From the NCBI GenBank assembly GCA_001430745.1, contig KQ482032.1, forward strand, positions 154,552 through 216,926: 62,375 nt of DNA, given 5' to 3'. A model generated the notes under the pieces. It did not search any database. It had not been told where the DNA came from and saw nothing but the letters and a program-made list of their open reading frames with translations. The translations under genes and the position numbers were made by a program. Shown piece by piece: positions 1-12,501 of this stretch. The stretch comes from Auxenochlorella pyrenoidosa (lineage: Eukaryota > Chlorophyta > Trebouxiophyceae > Chlorellales > Chlorellaceae). Within the stretch, counting starts at the first letter, position 1. Each line of letters begins with the position of its first letter.

Positions 1-3000
1 CGGGGGAGGGCCCCCAGGGCAGGCGGCCGCATACATCGTGCAGGCGGGAGGGATGGGGTAGCCGGGGGGGAGGGGGCGGAAGCCATGAGGCGGCAGGCGG
101 CCAAGGCGCGGAGTGGCTGCGTACATGGGCACCTGACGCGCGGCGTCCCCTTGAGCACGGGCAGTTGGCGGGCGCGGGACGCAATTCGCAGCAGGCCCTG
201 CGGGCCGCCCTCACCGGTGATGGCCGCCGGCGGGGCCCACGAGTTGTTGCTGGCGCTCTGGATCTTGAACACGTCGCCCTCATACCTGGGGGAGGCCAGG
301 CAGCGGGGGCAGAAGGGCAGCGGGCACTCGCCTGTGTCCCCGCACAGACTACCAGTGCCACGCGGGTGTAGCCCCCAGCCACGCCAGCACCCAACGTCTT
401 GTGAGCTTGAGAAGGAGATTGGATTACTGCTGCCTGCCAGCCAGGCAGCTAACCGCAGGCCAGGCTCACCCCGCTGTGCCCGACGCTGCGCTCTCCTTGC
501 CCACCGCCCCCTGCACCGTGTCCAGCAGCTTGAAGGCGGTGCGCAGGGCGCGCGTGGCCTGGGTGTCTGGGCACTGCGTGACGGCCGTCTCTGCAGGAGG
601 GCGGTGACCGGCAGACGGGCGGCATTCAAGCCATACGGTGTCCGGCGGGCGGACGGCATGGCTTGAATGCATCGGTGGGCCACAGGAGCACCCCAGGCTG
701 TGGCACCCTTGCACATGGCAAGGCCAGGCCTCCCAGGCAAGGCTGCGCGGCTTGGCCGGACAGGACGGTTCTCCCTTGTGCTGCCGCAAGGCTGTGCTGC
801 AGGGCACTGCAAAAGAGCAGATGCGGTCGCAAACGCTCACGGTTGGCTGCGAAGCAGACAAAAGTGGTCGGGCCATCTTGCAGCGGCGCGCCCCAGTTGC
901 CTGCAGGCAGGCGGTGGGCAAGGGCCGGGGCAGATCAGCAAGGGCGGGCCCAGCTCAGCCGCTGGCGCCGGCTGCTGCAGCTGTGCACGCAGTCAGCCGC
1001 GGAGTTGCGCGCGCGCCCAGGCTGGCATGCTCCCCCCCGCGCGCTACCCTCGATGCATCCTGCCTGGGTAGATGGCCCACTCCCATTCGGACTCGTTCTG
1101 GAGAGCAATGGAAGCAAGCTGTGCACGGCTCAGCGGCATACAGCCTGGGTCTGGCACCCTGTGCGCGAATGAGCCCAAGAAAGGGCCCTGCCGCGGCTGC
1201 ACCCCACACCCGAGCAAACGCGCTGCGTGCGAGGCAGTGGCCTAGGTCGTGCAGGGTGCGGTGGGCACAACACGCGCTGCCATGCCACCAAGCGGCCCTT
1301 GTGTGCCACCATTGCCAGACCGAGGAAAGCAGCTGGCACTCACCACCCCGGCTGCCTGCAGCTGCGTGGCGTTGGGCAGGAATACAATGTTGTCGGGGGT
1401 GGGCACAAACTTGGAGGTCTTGTTGCTGAGCGTCCTGTCGCCCACCCACAGCCCCCCAAAGTTGTCCAGCTGGACGCGGCCACTGCCAAAGCTGGCGTTC
1501 TTCCAAGCGTACACCATCTGTGGGTGGGTGCGGTTGGGCAGGGGAGGTGGCACGATCCATGCTCCTGGGGACCAACAGCTGCGAGGCGAGCTGGGCTCTG
1601 CCGGGCATGCCGCCGCGACACGCCGCCTGCCCGCAGCTCCGGCGCCGGCATCGACAGCAGGTCCAGCGGCGTGGGAAGCCAGCAGGCATGGCACCTCACC
1701 AGCGGGGAGGACTCATAATAATTCGCGTGGCTGTCCAAACCGATGTACGTCACTGAGGTGGGCAGAAGGAGGGGAGAGGCAGGGGGCGGCGTCAAGCGGT
1801 GCGCGGGCCAGGGCTTCAGGCAAACGTGCTCGGCACAGCGCGTCATGCTGCGTCTGGCTGCGCATCCTCTCGCCATTCGGCTCCAGACAGCACCTCTTGC
1901 CTGGGTTGTAGACGGTGGGGTCGTTTTCATTCTGCTCGCGGGGGCACTGCCCCTCCACAGTGCAGTCGCGCGTCTCCCACCAGCCATGCTGAGAGTAGGC
2001 GGCCTGGGTGGGCGGACGGCCCAGGCGCGAGCAAGCCAGGCTGAGGGCGCACACAGAGGCGCGATTGACGGGTGCACTGACAACAATAACTGAAAACTGC
2101 GCAGCACTGTGCACTGCACGTCATGCGTGTCCCAGCGTCAGTGCAGAGCGCGCAGGCTGGATCCCGCACCGCTTTCCGCTCGGCATCACAGTCGTGCTGC
2201 CCTCGGCCGTGCCCCAACCCCTGCAGCCGCAGCCCCCAAACCCCCGCGTGGCTGAGCTCACAGAGGCCCCTGGCACGCCCCTGCCAGCCACCCCCAGCCC
2301 TGCTGCTGGCAGGTCTGCTGCCCACCTGCTGCAGGCTGAGGTCCTCGGCGCACACCAGCAGCGAGATGCGCTCCCAGTCGCCCTCGTGCACCCCGATGGG
2401 GCACACAATGTACTGCACCACCTGCTGCTCGCCGTTGAGCGAGATGGCAATGTCCTGGTTGCTGCAGCCGTTCCAGCTGCGGAGGGGGGTGGGCGGGCGG
2501 CAGCAGGGTGGGGCCAGGGGGGCCCGCCGACGCGTGCAGAATGCCCTGGGCAGCACTGCCGCAGCCAGCAGTGGAAGCAAAGGCGCGGCAGGGAGCAAGG
2601 CAGGCGTCCCTGCCTCAGGCATCACCACCAGGGTTACCGCGTGTCAGCCACCCCCCCACCGCCCGGCCCCCTCCCTGCCCGACTCCCGGTCAACCTCGCC
2701 TGCAAACAACCCCTTTTCCCGTCCCCTTCTCCCTCCCTCCCTCGCTCCCTCTTCCCCCTCACCTGTAGTACAGGTTGTAGCTGAACACCCAGAGGCCGGG
2801 CACCTTTTGTGTGCGGTCCCCATCCGAGTAGGCCTCCTCCACAGTGAACATCACCTTGGCGGTGGAGCGGTTGCCCACGTAGGGCGCCCCCGCAACCACT
2901 GCCTCCTGCTCCTCCCGGCTGAGCCGGCTGGAGTTGAGCACCGTGCGGAAGCTCCTGCGGCGGGGCGGGCGGGGCGGGCAGTGTGTGGGGCGAGGGGTCC

Positions 3001-3975
3001 TTGGAAGGAACGAGAAGGGGTCGACAGGCTGGCCAAAGGCGGCGCAGGGGCCGACCGAGTGCGCGCGCGAGGGCAGCAAGCAGAGCAGGTGCTGGGCGGT
3101 GCTGCCCCGCTGGCGGGCGAGCCCTGCTGTGCACCCTGTCAAGGGCTGCCAGGCGCCCACCGAGGCTGGAACATGACCTCATCCACGTTATTCCGTGTGA
3201 ACCAGGCAAAGATGGACTCATTGGTGGGGCGCAGGTCCTGCAGGCAGATGGGCAGCAGGTTGGCAGCCCCCTTACGGCGGCCAGGAGGCTGCTTGAGCGG
3301 CGGGATCGGCGCCCTGTTGTGCTTTCACGTCGCGGCGCCACCTGCTGCCATGCCGCTCACAGCAGCAGCAAGGCAAAGCCAGAAGGCCACCTGAGGGTGC
3401 CCTTGCCTGAAGATACAGCTCCGATGCCTTGTACCACTCGCGAGGGTCGATCAGGTGGTATTTTTCTAGGGGGTGGTGATAGACCACTGGTGCAAATTGC
3501 CAGGCCACTGCAGAAGGTGTAGCGGCAACGAGATATTTTATTTTATTTGACGAGCGGCGACAGAGGGCAAAGCGGAGAGGGGCAGGAGGGGCTCACAATA
3601 GAGTTTTGACACTTTTTCACAAGAACCAGGGCAACAACGTCTGCAAACGGGAGCGCTGCAAGGCAGAGCATGCAGAAAGAGGCATTTAGGGGAATGAGAG
3701 GGCCCGGAGCGGCGGTCCTGGCGGCAGCGGTGGCGGCAAGGGAACTTACAGATTCGCCGACCTTTATATGGAGTATCCTACTTGAGTTCTGCACGTTGCG
3801 CACCTCGTTTAGCGTCCTCCAGCGTCTTGTTCGTCGGAGCGCAGCGGGGCAGCGGCAAGTACTTGGGTTCAGCCGAGACGCCGCAGGCCGTGCTGCTGGT
3901 GCTCAGAGCCTCGACCGAGACTGTCAGCAGCGCGAGGAGTGCCGCAAGCAAGGCCGACCGGAGCGGCCCGGCCAT
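1..3975 (-). CDS. VPS62-like (DUF946-type) secreted/membrane protein, 3' end uncertain
   Basis: The protein resembles the VPS62/DUF946 family, whose biochemical role is poorly known. Exon 1 (3975-3804) starts at an ATGG and encodes a hydrophobic signal peptide with LRSALLAALLALLTV. It splices in phase 1 to exon 2 (3507-3407), giving VAWQFAPVVYHHPLEKYHL, the family's N-terminal 'APVVYxHP' signature. Later exons, read leftward, include DLRPTNESIFAWFTRNN near 3230, KVMFTVEEAYSDGDR near 2840, the hallmark GVHEGDWERISLLV near 2390, YSQHGWW near 1995, TYIGLDSHANYYESSPLV near 1720, LDNFGGLWVGDRTLS near 1445, QNESEWEWAIYPG near 1090, and YEGDVFKIQSASNNSW near 250. Intron 2 appears to use a GC donor at 3406. 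After 'PPAAIT' (about 229) there is either a GTGAGG donor or an open frame to base 1, so the gene may leave the window. Family assignment is fairly sure; exon ends are inferred. Confidence 0.72.
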
Positions 3976-4224
3976 TGGGCTGTCTGGCCCGGGGGCGCTC
4001 TGTCGGCTTGTGATTTCGCCCGGCACAGGCCGGGACACGAAGGAATTGATTATCAAGATGCTGCCGTCGCCCAATCGGCATGCAACGTGCACAGCACACA
4101 TTGCACTGCCCTAGGGTGGGCCAACAAGGGCATCCCTAGCTGCTGAAAGCTCAAGCTCAAAGCTCAAAGGAGTTGAAAAAAGAAATTTAAAATCCAAATC
4201 AGGATGGCCTAACTTTTCATGTCT

Positions 4225-7200
4225 TCAGAGAAGGCCCGGGCCGTCATGCCCAGTAGCGCTGACGTCGCCTGCGCAGCCAAACCGGCAGCGCCCACCCACA
4301 AACGTCTCGAGCACACGGGCAGCCGCATCGCCGGGCGGCCCACTCAGTACCGCAAAGTCGGCCAGCTTCCCTGCTGCTATGCTGCCCAGGTCGCGCTCAA
4401 GCCCCGCCGCCGCTGCACCGGCCTGGGTGTGCGCCGCCAGCGCCTGGGCGGGCGTGAGCGCTTCAGTGGGCGCCCAGGGGCCGTCGCTGCTGCCAGGCGC
4501 GGTGCGGTGCACCGCGGCATGCAGGGCGCCTGAGTGGGGCCCGTGGCAGGGAAGGAGGGCAAGGACTGGCTAAGGCTGCAGGGCACGTGGCCGCACGCCA
4601 GCGGTGTGCCACGCAGCAGGCTGGAGCACAACCCATGACGACGTGCGCACACAAACCACGCTGTTCACCAGGCTTCCGTAATGCTGCATCCTTGCTGCAC
4701 GCGCCCCGCCAGCTCACCCGCCAGCGGGTCCAGCGGCACTACCGGCCAGTCACTGCCAAATGCCGACACAACGCCGGCCTGGAGCAGCGTCCGGAAGGCG
4801 TATGTTCGTGCTGGCCCCGCGCGCTCGGCGCCCAGCCTCTGCACCAGCAGCGCCCTGTCTGCCAGCAGGTGCTGGGGGTTGGGTGTGACTGCCACGCCCG
4901 CCGCCGCCAGCGCCGCGGCTGCATCAGGCCCCGAGATATGCTGCGCATGCTCGATGCGGTGAGGTGGGCGCCGGCGCTTAGCATTTGCATCCCTGATCCT
5001 CCCTTCTGCACTGCCGCCATCGCCGCTGCCGCTGCTGTGTGTACTGCTGTTTGCTGCCAGCTGTGCAAAGATGGCGAGCACTTCGTCTACAGCACGATCC
5101 CCGATTGCATGCACCGCCACCTGCAAGCCAGATAGCGAGCCAGCCATGTGGGGCGTCCAAGTGGGGAAGGGCTAGGTGGGCCCAGGGGCACATGTGCGCT
5201 TGCCAACTATTCCCAAGCATCTCAAAGTGTTGGGAAGCCCTTTGAACAAAGGCGCCTCGCATTTGGAGTACTTGAAAGCAGCGGGGGAGCTACGAGCGGC
5301 ATGGCTCCACCCGTCCTCCCCACCTGCAGCCCTACACCGTCGGCATCAGCCACCAGTTGGCGCAGCGTCCCCAGCTCAATCGTGCGGGTGCCGCTGCTGC
5401 CGGGCTGGTCGGCGTAAGGCTGGTGGAACAGCGCAGTGTGGCTGCCCAGGCTGCCGTCTGCATATGGTGGCAGTTCGGTGTCAGAGCAGACGATCCTGGA
5501 TCAAATGAGCGCGGGTCAAGCAAGCCGTGAGCTGGGACTGCCACATGCCTGCCACAGAGCAGCAGAGCACACAGACAGCACTGGGCGGTCCCTGCCATGC
5601 ACAGCCCGCCTGCGCCAGGCGCGCCTGCAAACTCCTTGACGCCGCCCCAGAAAAGCATGCCGCTGGGGTGGGCGGTGCCCAGGTGCCGCACCCGCTCCGC
5701 CATGTGACGCCTGGGAAGCGTCAGGCAGCGCAGCCAAGGGGCGTCAGCAGCCATGCCAGGTGGCACGGCTGGATCCCAAATGTGGCGGGCAGCGTCACGG
5801 CAGGTGAACCCCGAGCGCCCTCCCCTCCCTGCAAGGGCTGCACGATTTGCACCGGCGCAACCGGGCCGTCCCATGCCGCCTGCCCCCCCAGCGTGTGCGG
5901 GCTGCAAAGACGCATTGCACAGGTGTACGGGTGGCAACCCACGGCCCCACCCCCACCCCCACCCCACCACGTGGTGAGCGGCACAAATGAGAGGATGCGC
6001 AGCGGCAGGCGGCCCTCGTTGGCGGCCGGCACGTACACACCCTCCAGGTCCTCCCATGCCGCCTCCTCGCCCTCCAGGAAGGCAATCCTGCAGGCAGGGA
6101 AGGGCAGGGCAGGGCGGCTGGGGGGGGCCTGCGTGATGGCTGCAAGAGTGTGTCCAGCCTGCAACAGTGTAGATCTGCTGGCTGCAGGGACTAGGTGCGC
6201 CGCTGCTGCTGCTGCATGTGCAGAGCTTTGCGCCAAGGAGGGGCAAGGAAGGGCGCGCACCTGCCCAGGTCGTGGACCATGGTGATGCCGCGGCTCAGGG
6301 CATGCTGCGTGGCCGCCTCAAAGGCGCGCCGCCGCTCGTCCACCGACAGCGGCGGGATGTGCGCTGCAGGCAGGCAGGGCGCAGTTGGCCAGGGGGTGGG
6401 GAACCATCCCAACAGGGCCTGGTGAGGGGCCACACTCAGCGCAGGCAGCAGCGCAGCGGGCAACAGTGCAGCAAGGCAGCGGGGAGCACGCATCGCACCC
6501 CAGTGGACACAAACATGGCGTCACCGGGCATGTCCTGAGGGGGCACAAGCACAGCAGCAGGCGCTGCATGCATCACGCCTTGCGGGGCAGGCAGGCCGCA
6601 CCTGACACCAGCTGCATGGCAGCGTCGGTGAAGAGTCCAGAGGGCTCCCCGTCTGCTGCCCTCAGGATGCTGCCGCCAGGGGGGTCGGGGGTGGCTGGGC
6701 CGATGCCCGCCAGCCGCAGCGCAGCCGAGTTAGCGAGGGCCATGTGGGCATCGTGCCGCATGAGCAGGAGGGGCGTGGCGGGTGCGGCTGCAGGTGGGCA
6801 GGGGACGGGTGGGGTTGGACGGGCTGAGGTTTTGCTGGGATGAGTTGAGGGGTTGTGAGTCGGGCAAATAAGGCAAGCCGAAGGCATGCTGTGCATCGCT
6901 CCGGCTCGCCCGCCCCACTCGCCTGCATCCACCCAAGCCACGCTGGGCAGCTCGCCGCCCCAGCGGCTCTCGTCCCAGCCACTGCCCAGCAGCCAGCTGC
7001 CGGCCTCAAGGCCAGCGACGGCTGCGGCCACAGCGCTAGCAAGCTCCTGTCGGCTTGTCACGGTGGACAGGTCCAGTCGGCTCAGGCTGAGGCCCCCGGG
7101 GATCAGGTGGAGGTGGGCATCGATGATGCCTGGGATGACGTGGGCCCCTTCTAGGTCCACAGCCTTGTATGCCGCTGCTGCCTCCTCCAAAGGCGGGGCG

Positions 7201-7770
7201 GAGCGGAGGTCGGACGCCGCGGCGCCGGCGCCAGGTGCCCCCCTCCTGCTGCTGCCTGCTGCGCCATCTGCTGCCGCCACTGCTGCACGTCGCGCCTCAG
7301 CGACGCTGCCAACAAAGAGGAAGCGCCCCGCAGAGGCGTCCACGACAAAGGCCTCGGCATGCGTGGGGCCGCAGGCGGCAGCAGCGCCGGCGCCCCCAGT
7401 GCCGGCTTGCTCGCCGTCTTGGCAGGGAGGTTCGCCCGTCCAGACGGTGGCGTTCCAGTAGAGCAGCATCTTGGGGGGCTGCTGCCTGAGTTGCTGGCTG
7501 CCGACTGAGCCGAGAGCAGCAGAGCCATGTGGGAAGGGAAGCTCAACGTTGCCGCCGCCGCTGTTGCCGCCATAACCCTACAAGTGCTCAGGGACGGCAG
7601 CGTGTAGGGCTCGCTATTATCGATCGCCCATCCGAGATGCATGACCCCAGATTGCACACACTCACCAGCGGGCAGGCCGTTCCTCCCTCGCCCTGTTTGG
7701 AGCCCGGCCAGTAAACAAGCAGCGCTGCTAGCAACGCAAACAATGCAGCAAGGAGGTACCGCCGCTCCAT
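4225..7770 (-). CDS. Amidohydrolase family 3 (YtcJ/AepA-like) metal-dependent hydrolase with N-terminal membrane anchor
   Basis: This is a putative zinc hydrolase of the amidohydrolase-3 group, substrate unknown. Exon 1 (7770-7666) encodes MERRYLLAALFALLAALLVY, a signal anchor, and joins in phase 0 to the next exon at GYGGNSGGG. The catalytic region follows in order: HVIPGIIDAHLHLIPGG with the metal-binding HxH (near 7100), LLGSGWDESRWGG (near 6960), MLRHDAHMALANSAALRLAG (near 6760), ALSRGITMVHDLG (near 6290), LQVAVHAIGDRAVDEV with the metal His (near 5100), RIEHAQHISG (near 4950), and FGSDWPVVPLDPLAGE with the catalytic Asp (near 4750). The C-terminal IAAGKLADFAVLSG (near 4360) is typical of the family's closing strand. 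The stop is at 4225. About nine exons, all supported by family motifs. The long Gly/Ala-rich insert after the first strand (near 7390-7200) is unlike bacterial members. The start lies 250 bp from the divergent WD40 gene. Confidence 0.85.
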
Positions 7771-8038
7771 CGTACTGATCAGCAGACAATCGGACGCACC
7801 CGGAAGGGGCAGGCAATGCTGCCGCCGCCGCCGCTGCGCTGCCGCCACCAGGGGCTCCTCCTCCTCGTAGCGGTAAGTATCGGTATCGCACAGCTCACAC
7901 CCACTTGATTCTGTCAGTTGTTTCGTGAGACAACGACAGAGGCCTGGAAGAGCTTTGCAGCCCGTGAGACCGCTTTGAAAGCTCGGTGTCGTTTATTGGC
8001 CGTATGGGCGCTCCCTAGCTTTTCTGAGGAGCTTAGAA

Positions 8039-11000
8039 ATGAATTGCGAGGCGACAAAGGCCGTGGAAGCGCGGCAGCAAGAGATGCAGAGGCTGGGCGG
8101 GCTGGAGGCTTACCGCCTGCAGGCCCTGCGCAACCTGAAGCTCAAGACTGTGGTCAAGGTACGCGCAGGCGGGCCAATTAGGCAGCACTTGGCCGACTGG
8201 CAGCAGCTGCCGCCGCCTGCTGCCGCCGCCTGCTGCCGCCGCCTGTCTGCGCTCTGCTGCCTCGGTGCAGTCGATAGAAAATTTTTCAGCGGTGCGTGCG
8301 CTGACTCCACATGCAGGAAAGCCATGCATCGCCGGTGCAAACGCTTGTAGTCAACCACACGTCTCCCGAGCTTGGCAACCTCTTTGCCACCGTGGGTGCC
8401 GACCAAGCGACTGGTGAGGGCAGGCTCCCAGCAGCCTTGCCGGCATTGGCGGCTTGCCTGCACCATGCGGCGCCTCTTGTGAAAGCCCTGCACCTCCCCC
8501 CACAAGATGGGAGCATATTGTGGCAAGGGTTTTCACAACCCTTGGCACTGCAGTGTATGATGGAGAGCACATGGGCAACCACGTGGCAGTGGTGGTGCAC
8601 TTCGCAAACACCGCCAGCGAGCACGCGCCGGGTGGCGGGCTGCAGGCCGCCGCCTGGCTGAGCGCGGCTGGGTGGAGCGACGCGCCTGCAGGCGATGCCT
8701 GCCTGGCGGTGGCGGGCGCCGACCCCAGCATCTCAGGTGGGTCTGGGCTTGTGAACGGATAGGGCAGATGTGGGGGCGCCTGAAGGCAGGCCCAGCCGAC
8801 CTGCTGCTGCCGCTGTAGAGCTGGATGGGCCGTGGACTGTGCCGCTGCTGTGCCTGCCTCCATGCTCCCAACCCTAGGCGGAAGCATGACAAAATGTTGC
8901 TTGCTTGCTGGGCTGCAGCCTGTGTGCCCATCCTTGACTAGTACTCGTCTGCTCATCCGCAGCAGCTGCCCACCGCACTCACTCACAGTCCGCCAGCATT
9001 GCAACCCCTCTCACCTGCCGACCCGCTGTGCATGGCAGCTCCAAGGGCCTGGGTACCTCACCCTCCCCCCCGCCGCCCTCTGCCCGCAGTGATCAGCGTG
9101 GTCGAGGCGCGCGTTATTCGCCTGCTGCGGGGCCATGCCAGGGAGGTTGTGGAGCTGGCGGCGACGGCGGCGGCGCCGCGCCTGCTGCTCTCCCTGTCGC
9201 GCGACGGCAACCTGCGGCTCTGGGACGTGCCCTCCGAGACCTGCCTGTCCAGCCTGCAGACGGATGCCACCTGCATTGTGAGCGGATCTGCCCGGCCTGC
9301 AGGTGGTCTGGGATGGTGGGCTTGGTCGCCTGCATGGCATGCCCGGGTGTGGGAGTGACGCTTGCGCTTGTGGTGGGTGCTGCGACGGGGCATGCAAGTT
9401 TCATCCTAGAATGGGACATGCATTCCAGAGTATTCCTGCACGCCGATGCTTCTGCAGCTGCTTGCTAAATGACAAACATGCTGGGGCACAGGCAGTGGCG
9501 TGAAATGTCGCTATGCATGTTGCCTCTTTCACACCTTCTGCCTCGAGCTTCTGCGCAGGCCATGGCACCCGATGCACGCAGCGCGCTGCTGGGCACAGCG
9601 AGGGGCAAGCTGCAACGGTACTCCATAACAACAGCGGCGGCTGTGCCAGCAGCAGCGCAAGGGGCAGCGGCGGCAGCGGCAGGAGCAGGAGGCCCATCGC
9701 CAGCAGCGCTGCCGCCACCACCCGACCCGCTTCCCTGCCTTGCCGATGGCAGCCGGCAAGAGGTGCAGTGCCTGGGAAGCTGCCACAGCGATGCGATTGA
9801 CTGCCTGGTGAGCGCTGGGTGGCTTGACCAATCAATGAACAACATGGGGTGCTGTGTCCACCACCAGCGCAGCAAAGGTGCTGGGCTGTGGTGTTGGCAA
9901 CATGGTGGGCAGGCTTCTTGGCTGATGCCCGCCAGCGACACAGCCCATCGCAGCTGCCTGCACCTGCCAACAGGCGCGCCAATTTGCGTGCTCTGCAGCG
10001 GTTCCTGCCGGGCGGTCGGCTGGCAAGCAAGTCGAGCGATGGCCGCATGTTCGTCTGGCGTCAGTGCAGCAGCGACAGCAGCAGTGGCAGCAGCAGCGGA
10101 GGCGATATCCTGCAGCTTGAGATGGCAGCCACCTGGAAGGTGCCTGCCTGCAGCGGCGCTGGCGGCTGGGCCAACCGCTGCCAGTTTGGCAGCACCGCCG
10201 ACGGCCGGTACATTGCGGCGGTGAGAGCCCCTGCCTGCTGCCCTGCACCTGGCCTGCTGGCCCGCAGGCACGCCCATCGTGTGTTCTGTTCTCCAAAAGG
10301 TTGCCGAATGCGCCAGCTGCGCGGCCTTCCTGCATTGCAGCACCCGGGGCTCCCTCTCTCTGCACCCTGCACACTGCCCCAGGGACCCTGCTCTCCCTTC
10401 ATGCAGGGCAGCAGCAAGGGCGGCTCGCTCCAGGCCCCAACCCCACACCCCCGCGCCGCCCCTCCCGACCCTGCCTGCAGGGCAACAGCAAGGGCGACTG
10501 CTTTGTGTACGACAGCGAGAGCGGGGAGCGCGTTGCGCACGTCAGCGCCATCCGTGTATCGGGTGAGCGCCCTGCCAGGACGGGGCATCCAAGGCGCCAG
10601 GGCAGGCCGTCTGAAGCAGGGACTGGCTGGCAGCCAGTCAGGTGCGGCCCGCGCGACCTGTCGCGGTGTGGGCATAGCCAGGAGTGCTCAGGCCAGGCGC
10701 CGCTCTCTCCCTGCCGATGTGCCCTGCGCTGTGTTGCCGTCTGCAGCACCGGTGCGGGCCTGCGGGCTGTCGGAGGACTGCCGGCATCTGATGGCAGTGC
10801 TTGGCAAGGGCTTTGTCTTCAGGTGAGCCCCGGGTCGTTGGGGCTTGACCGCGTCCGGGCGGCTGCCCCTTGGTCGCATGCTGCGTCGCCCCTACAGCAA
10901 GCAGCACGCAGGCGGAGCCTTGTGCTGTGAGGCAGCATGGCAGCTACCCCTGCTGCGCGCTTTTACGGGCAAGCTGATATCCGAACCCCCGCATTCAACA

Positions 11001-11180
11001 GCCCCACCCCACCCATCCCGCGACAGGTTTGAGTACCGCGGGCCGGCGGCAAGCGCATCGCAGGAGCAGCAGGCGTCTGGGGCAAGCGGCGGCGACGAGG
11101 AGGTGGAGGGCAAGGAGAACACGGATGCAGGGCAGCAAGAGGCTGCTGCTGGGGCAGCAGGATCCATCGCAGTGCAGTGA
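8039..11180 (+). CDS. WD40-repeat protein of the EED/ESC type (or LRWD1-like)
   Basis: Exon 1 (8039-8158) starts MNCEATKAVEARQQEMQRLG, a short helical leader. Exon 2 (8317-8413) and exon 3 (8554-8736) join in phase 1 to give NLFATVGADQATVYDGEHMG, then LAVAGADPSISVISVVEARV across the next junction (exon from 9090). The fourth block has RLLRGHAREVVELAATAAAP and LLLSLSRDGNLRLWDV, a clear GH...WD repeat. Later blades include RFLPGGRLASKSSDGRMFVW (near 10010-10060), GNSKGDCFVYDSESGERVAH (near 10480) and VRACGLSEDCRHLMAVLGKG (near 10750). The pattern 'FATVG-N/D-VTVY ... LAVAG ... GH..V.EL...LLS.S.D..LRLWDV' is what EED (the H3K27me3-reading subunit of Polycomb repressive complex 2) shows; LRWD1/ORCA has a related propeller, so the choice is open. 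The last exon ends in a low-complexity acidic tail, GGDEEVEGKENTDAG. Exon boundaries in the middle are approximate. Confidence 0.7.
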
Positions 11181-11630
11181 TTCCAGGTTTATGGAACCGC
11201 CCTTGTGTGTGCATCACCGTGCTTCGCCGTCGTGCCAGCTCTGGCACCTCCAGCCCAGGGAGCAGGTTGCCGAGGGCAGACAGCTTGCAGATGCAAGGAC
11301 AGCAAGCTCTCAATATCAAATGTACTCCTGGGTTGCTACCTGGAGCTCACAGGAAGAGGTGCCGGCATGCCTCCATGAATGGCTTGTTGGAACAGGCAGC
11401 GGAAGAAGAGGGAAGCTTGGACATTGATGTCATATCTGGCGGCCAGACCAGACAGCTCACAGCGGCGTAAATGGGGAAGGGCGCAGCATGAACCCTGCCG
11501 AAAAATGGTGCAGTTGACCTCGTTTTCTAGCGGAGAGGATGTGTCCATTCGGGCACAGTGGCAGCAGCAGGGGTCAGCAGCATGGTCCTGCCAAAAGGGC
11601 TCTGGGGGGCCATGTGCCAAGCTGCAGCCG

Positions 11631-12501
11631 TCAGTTGTACTGGTTGGAGAGGTAGGCATACAGCGCAATGAGGCCGACCACGCCGGCGCCCAGGCCAGCC
11701 AGCAGGCCCGCGTTGCCGCCCTCCTTGGCGCCGCCTCCGCTGCCACCCTTCTGCATCGCCTCCTGCAGCGGTGGAGGGATGGTCCGCAGAAGGAGGGTTG
11801 CAATGCAGCAGACATGGAAAAGCAACGTGGCTCCCCCAGCTGTGCATTTACTGTGCAGTGTGACCGCACACAGGTGCTGCCGCAGCTTGGGCCTGCCTGC
11901 CCTCCTGTGCGCCGTGGCTCACCCAGCGTGCATTCATGCTCTTGGCGTCGTTGCGCCCGCTGCCGCCGGCATAGGGCTTGAATCGCCGCTTGGGAGCGTT
12001 GCACACCGGGCAGCTGCAGGGGTCAGCCAGGCGTGCCAGGTGTGTGGTGTGTTTCCTTGGGTGAGGCATGCAGGTGGCCAGGACGACTCGAGGATGAGGG
12101 TCAGGGTGGAGGCGGCTGGGCACCATTTGGTGGTAGCGAGCAGCCCCAGTGGGCTCAGCTCAGGCGCTCCAGCAGCGATCAGGCGGCCTCACCGGTACGA
12201 GTTTGGCAGCTTATCGAAAGGCCCCTCGGCGCCATCATAGATGTAGCCTGCACTCTCGCAGGCACAGGTTATGGGACTGGTGAGAACGCACTGCCAACTA
12301 GGGCGCATTAGTGAGGCAACAAAGCAACAATGCAGGCGTGGAGCATAGCTGGCTCATTGACGCACCGCAGTCAACGCAGATGTAGGCCTGCTTGGTGGCC
12401 GCGGCACGGGCCAACACCGGCTGGGCGGCGGCACGGGCAGACCGCCGGCAGGGCAGCACGGAAGGGCGGGCCTGCGCATTGGAACATGGGTCGGGTGGCA
12501 T
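11631..12501 (-). CDS. Membrane-anchored plastid rubredoxin (RBD1-type)
   Basis: The four exons give a complete rubredoxin. Exon 1 (from ATG 12501) encodes an Arg/Ala-rich, Ser-containing leader consistent with a plastid transit peptide, ending YICVDCG. Joining in phase 1 at GYIYDGAEGPFDKLPNSYR (near 12245-12190) and then CPVCNAPKRRFKPYAG (near 12015) restores both CxxCG and CPxCxAPK metal knuckles, which bind one iron by four cysteines. The last exon reads AMQKGGSGGGAKEGGNAG, then a membrane span with LLAGLGAGVVGLIALYAYL, ending SNQYN and the stop at 11631. The architecture (transit peptide, rubredoxin, linker, C-terminal transmembrane helix) matches the thylakoid rubredoxin of plants, algae and cyanobacteria needed for photosystem II assembly; that role is taken from the family. 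All four cysteines are present. Confidence 0.92.

Noticed and set aside
85..666. Long open frame on the plus strand at the left edge
   Set aside because: It overlaps VPS62-like exons read on the minus strand and has no protein-like composition; long spurious frames are expected at this GC content.
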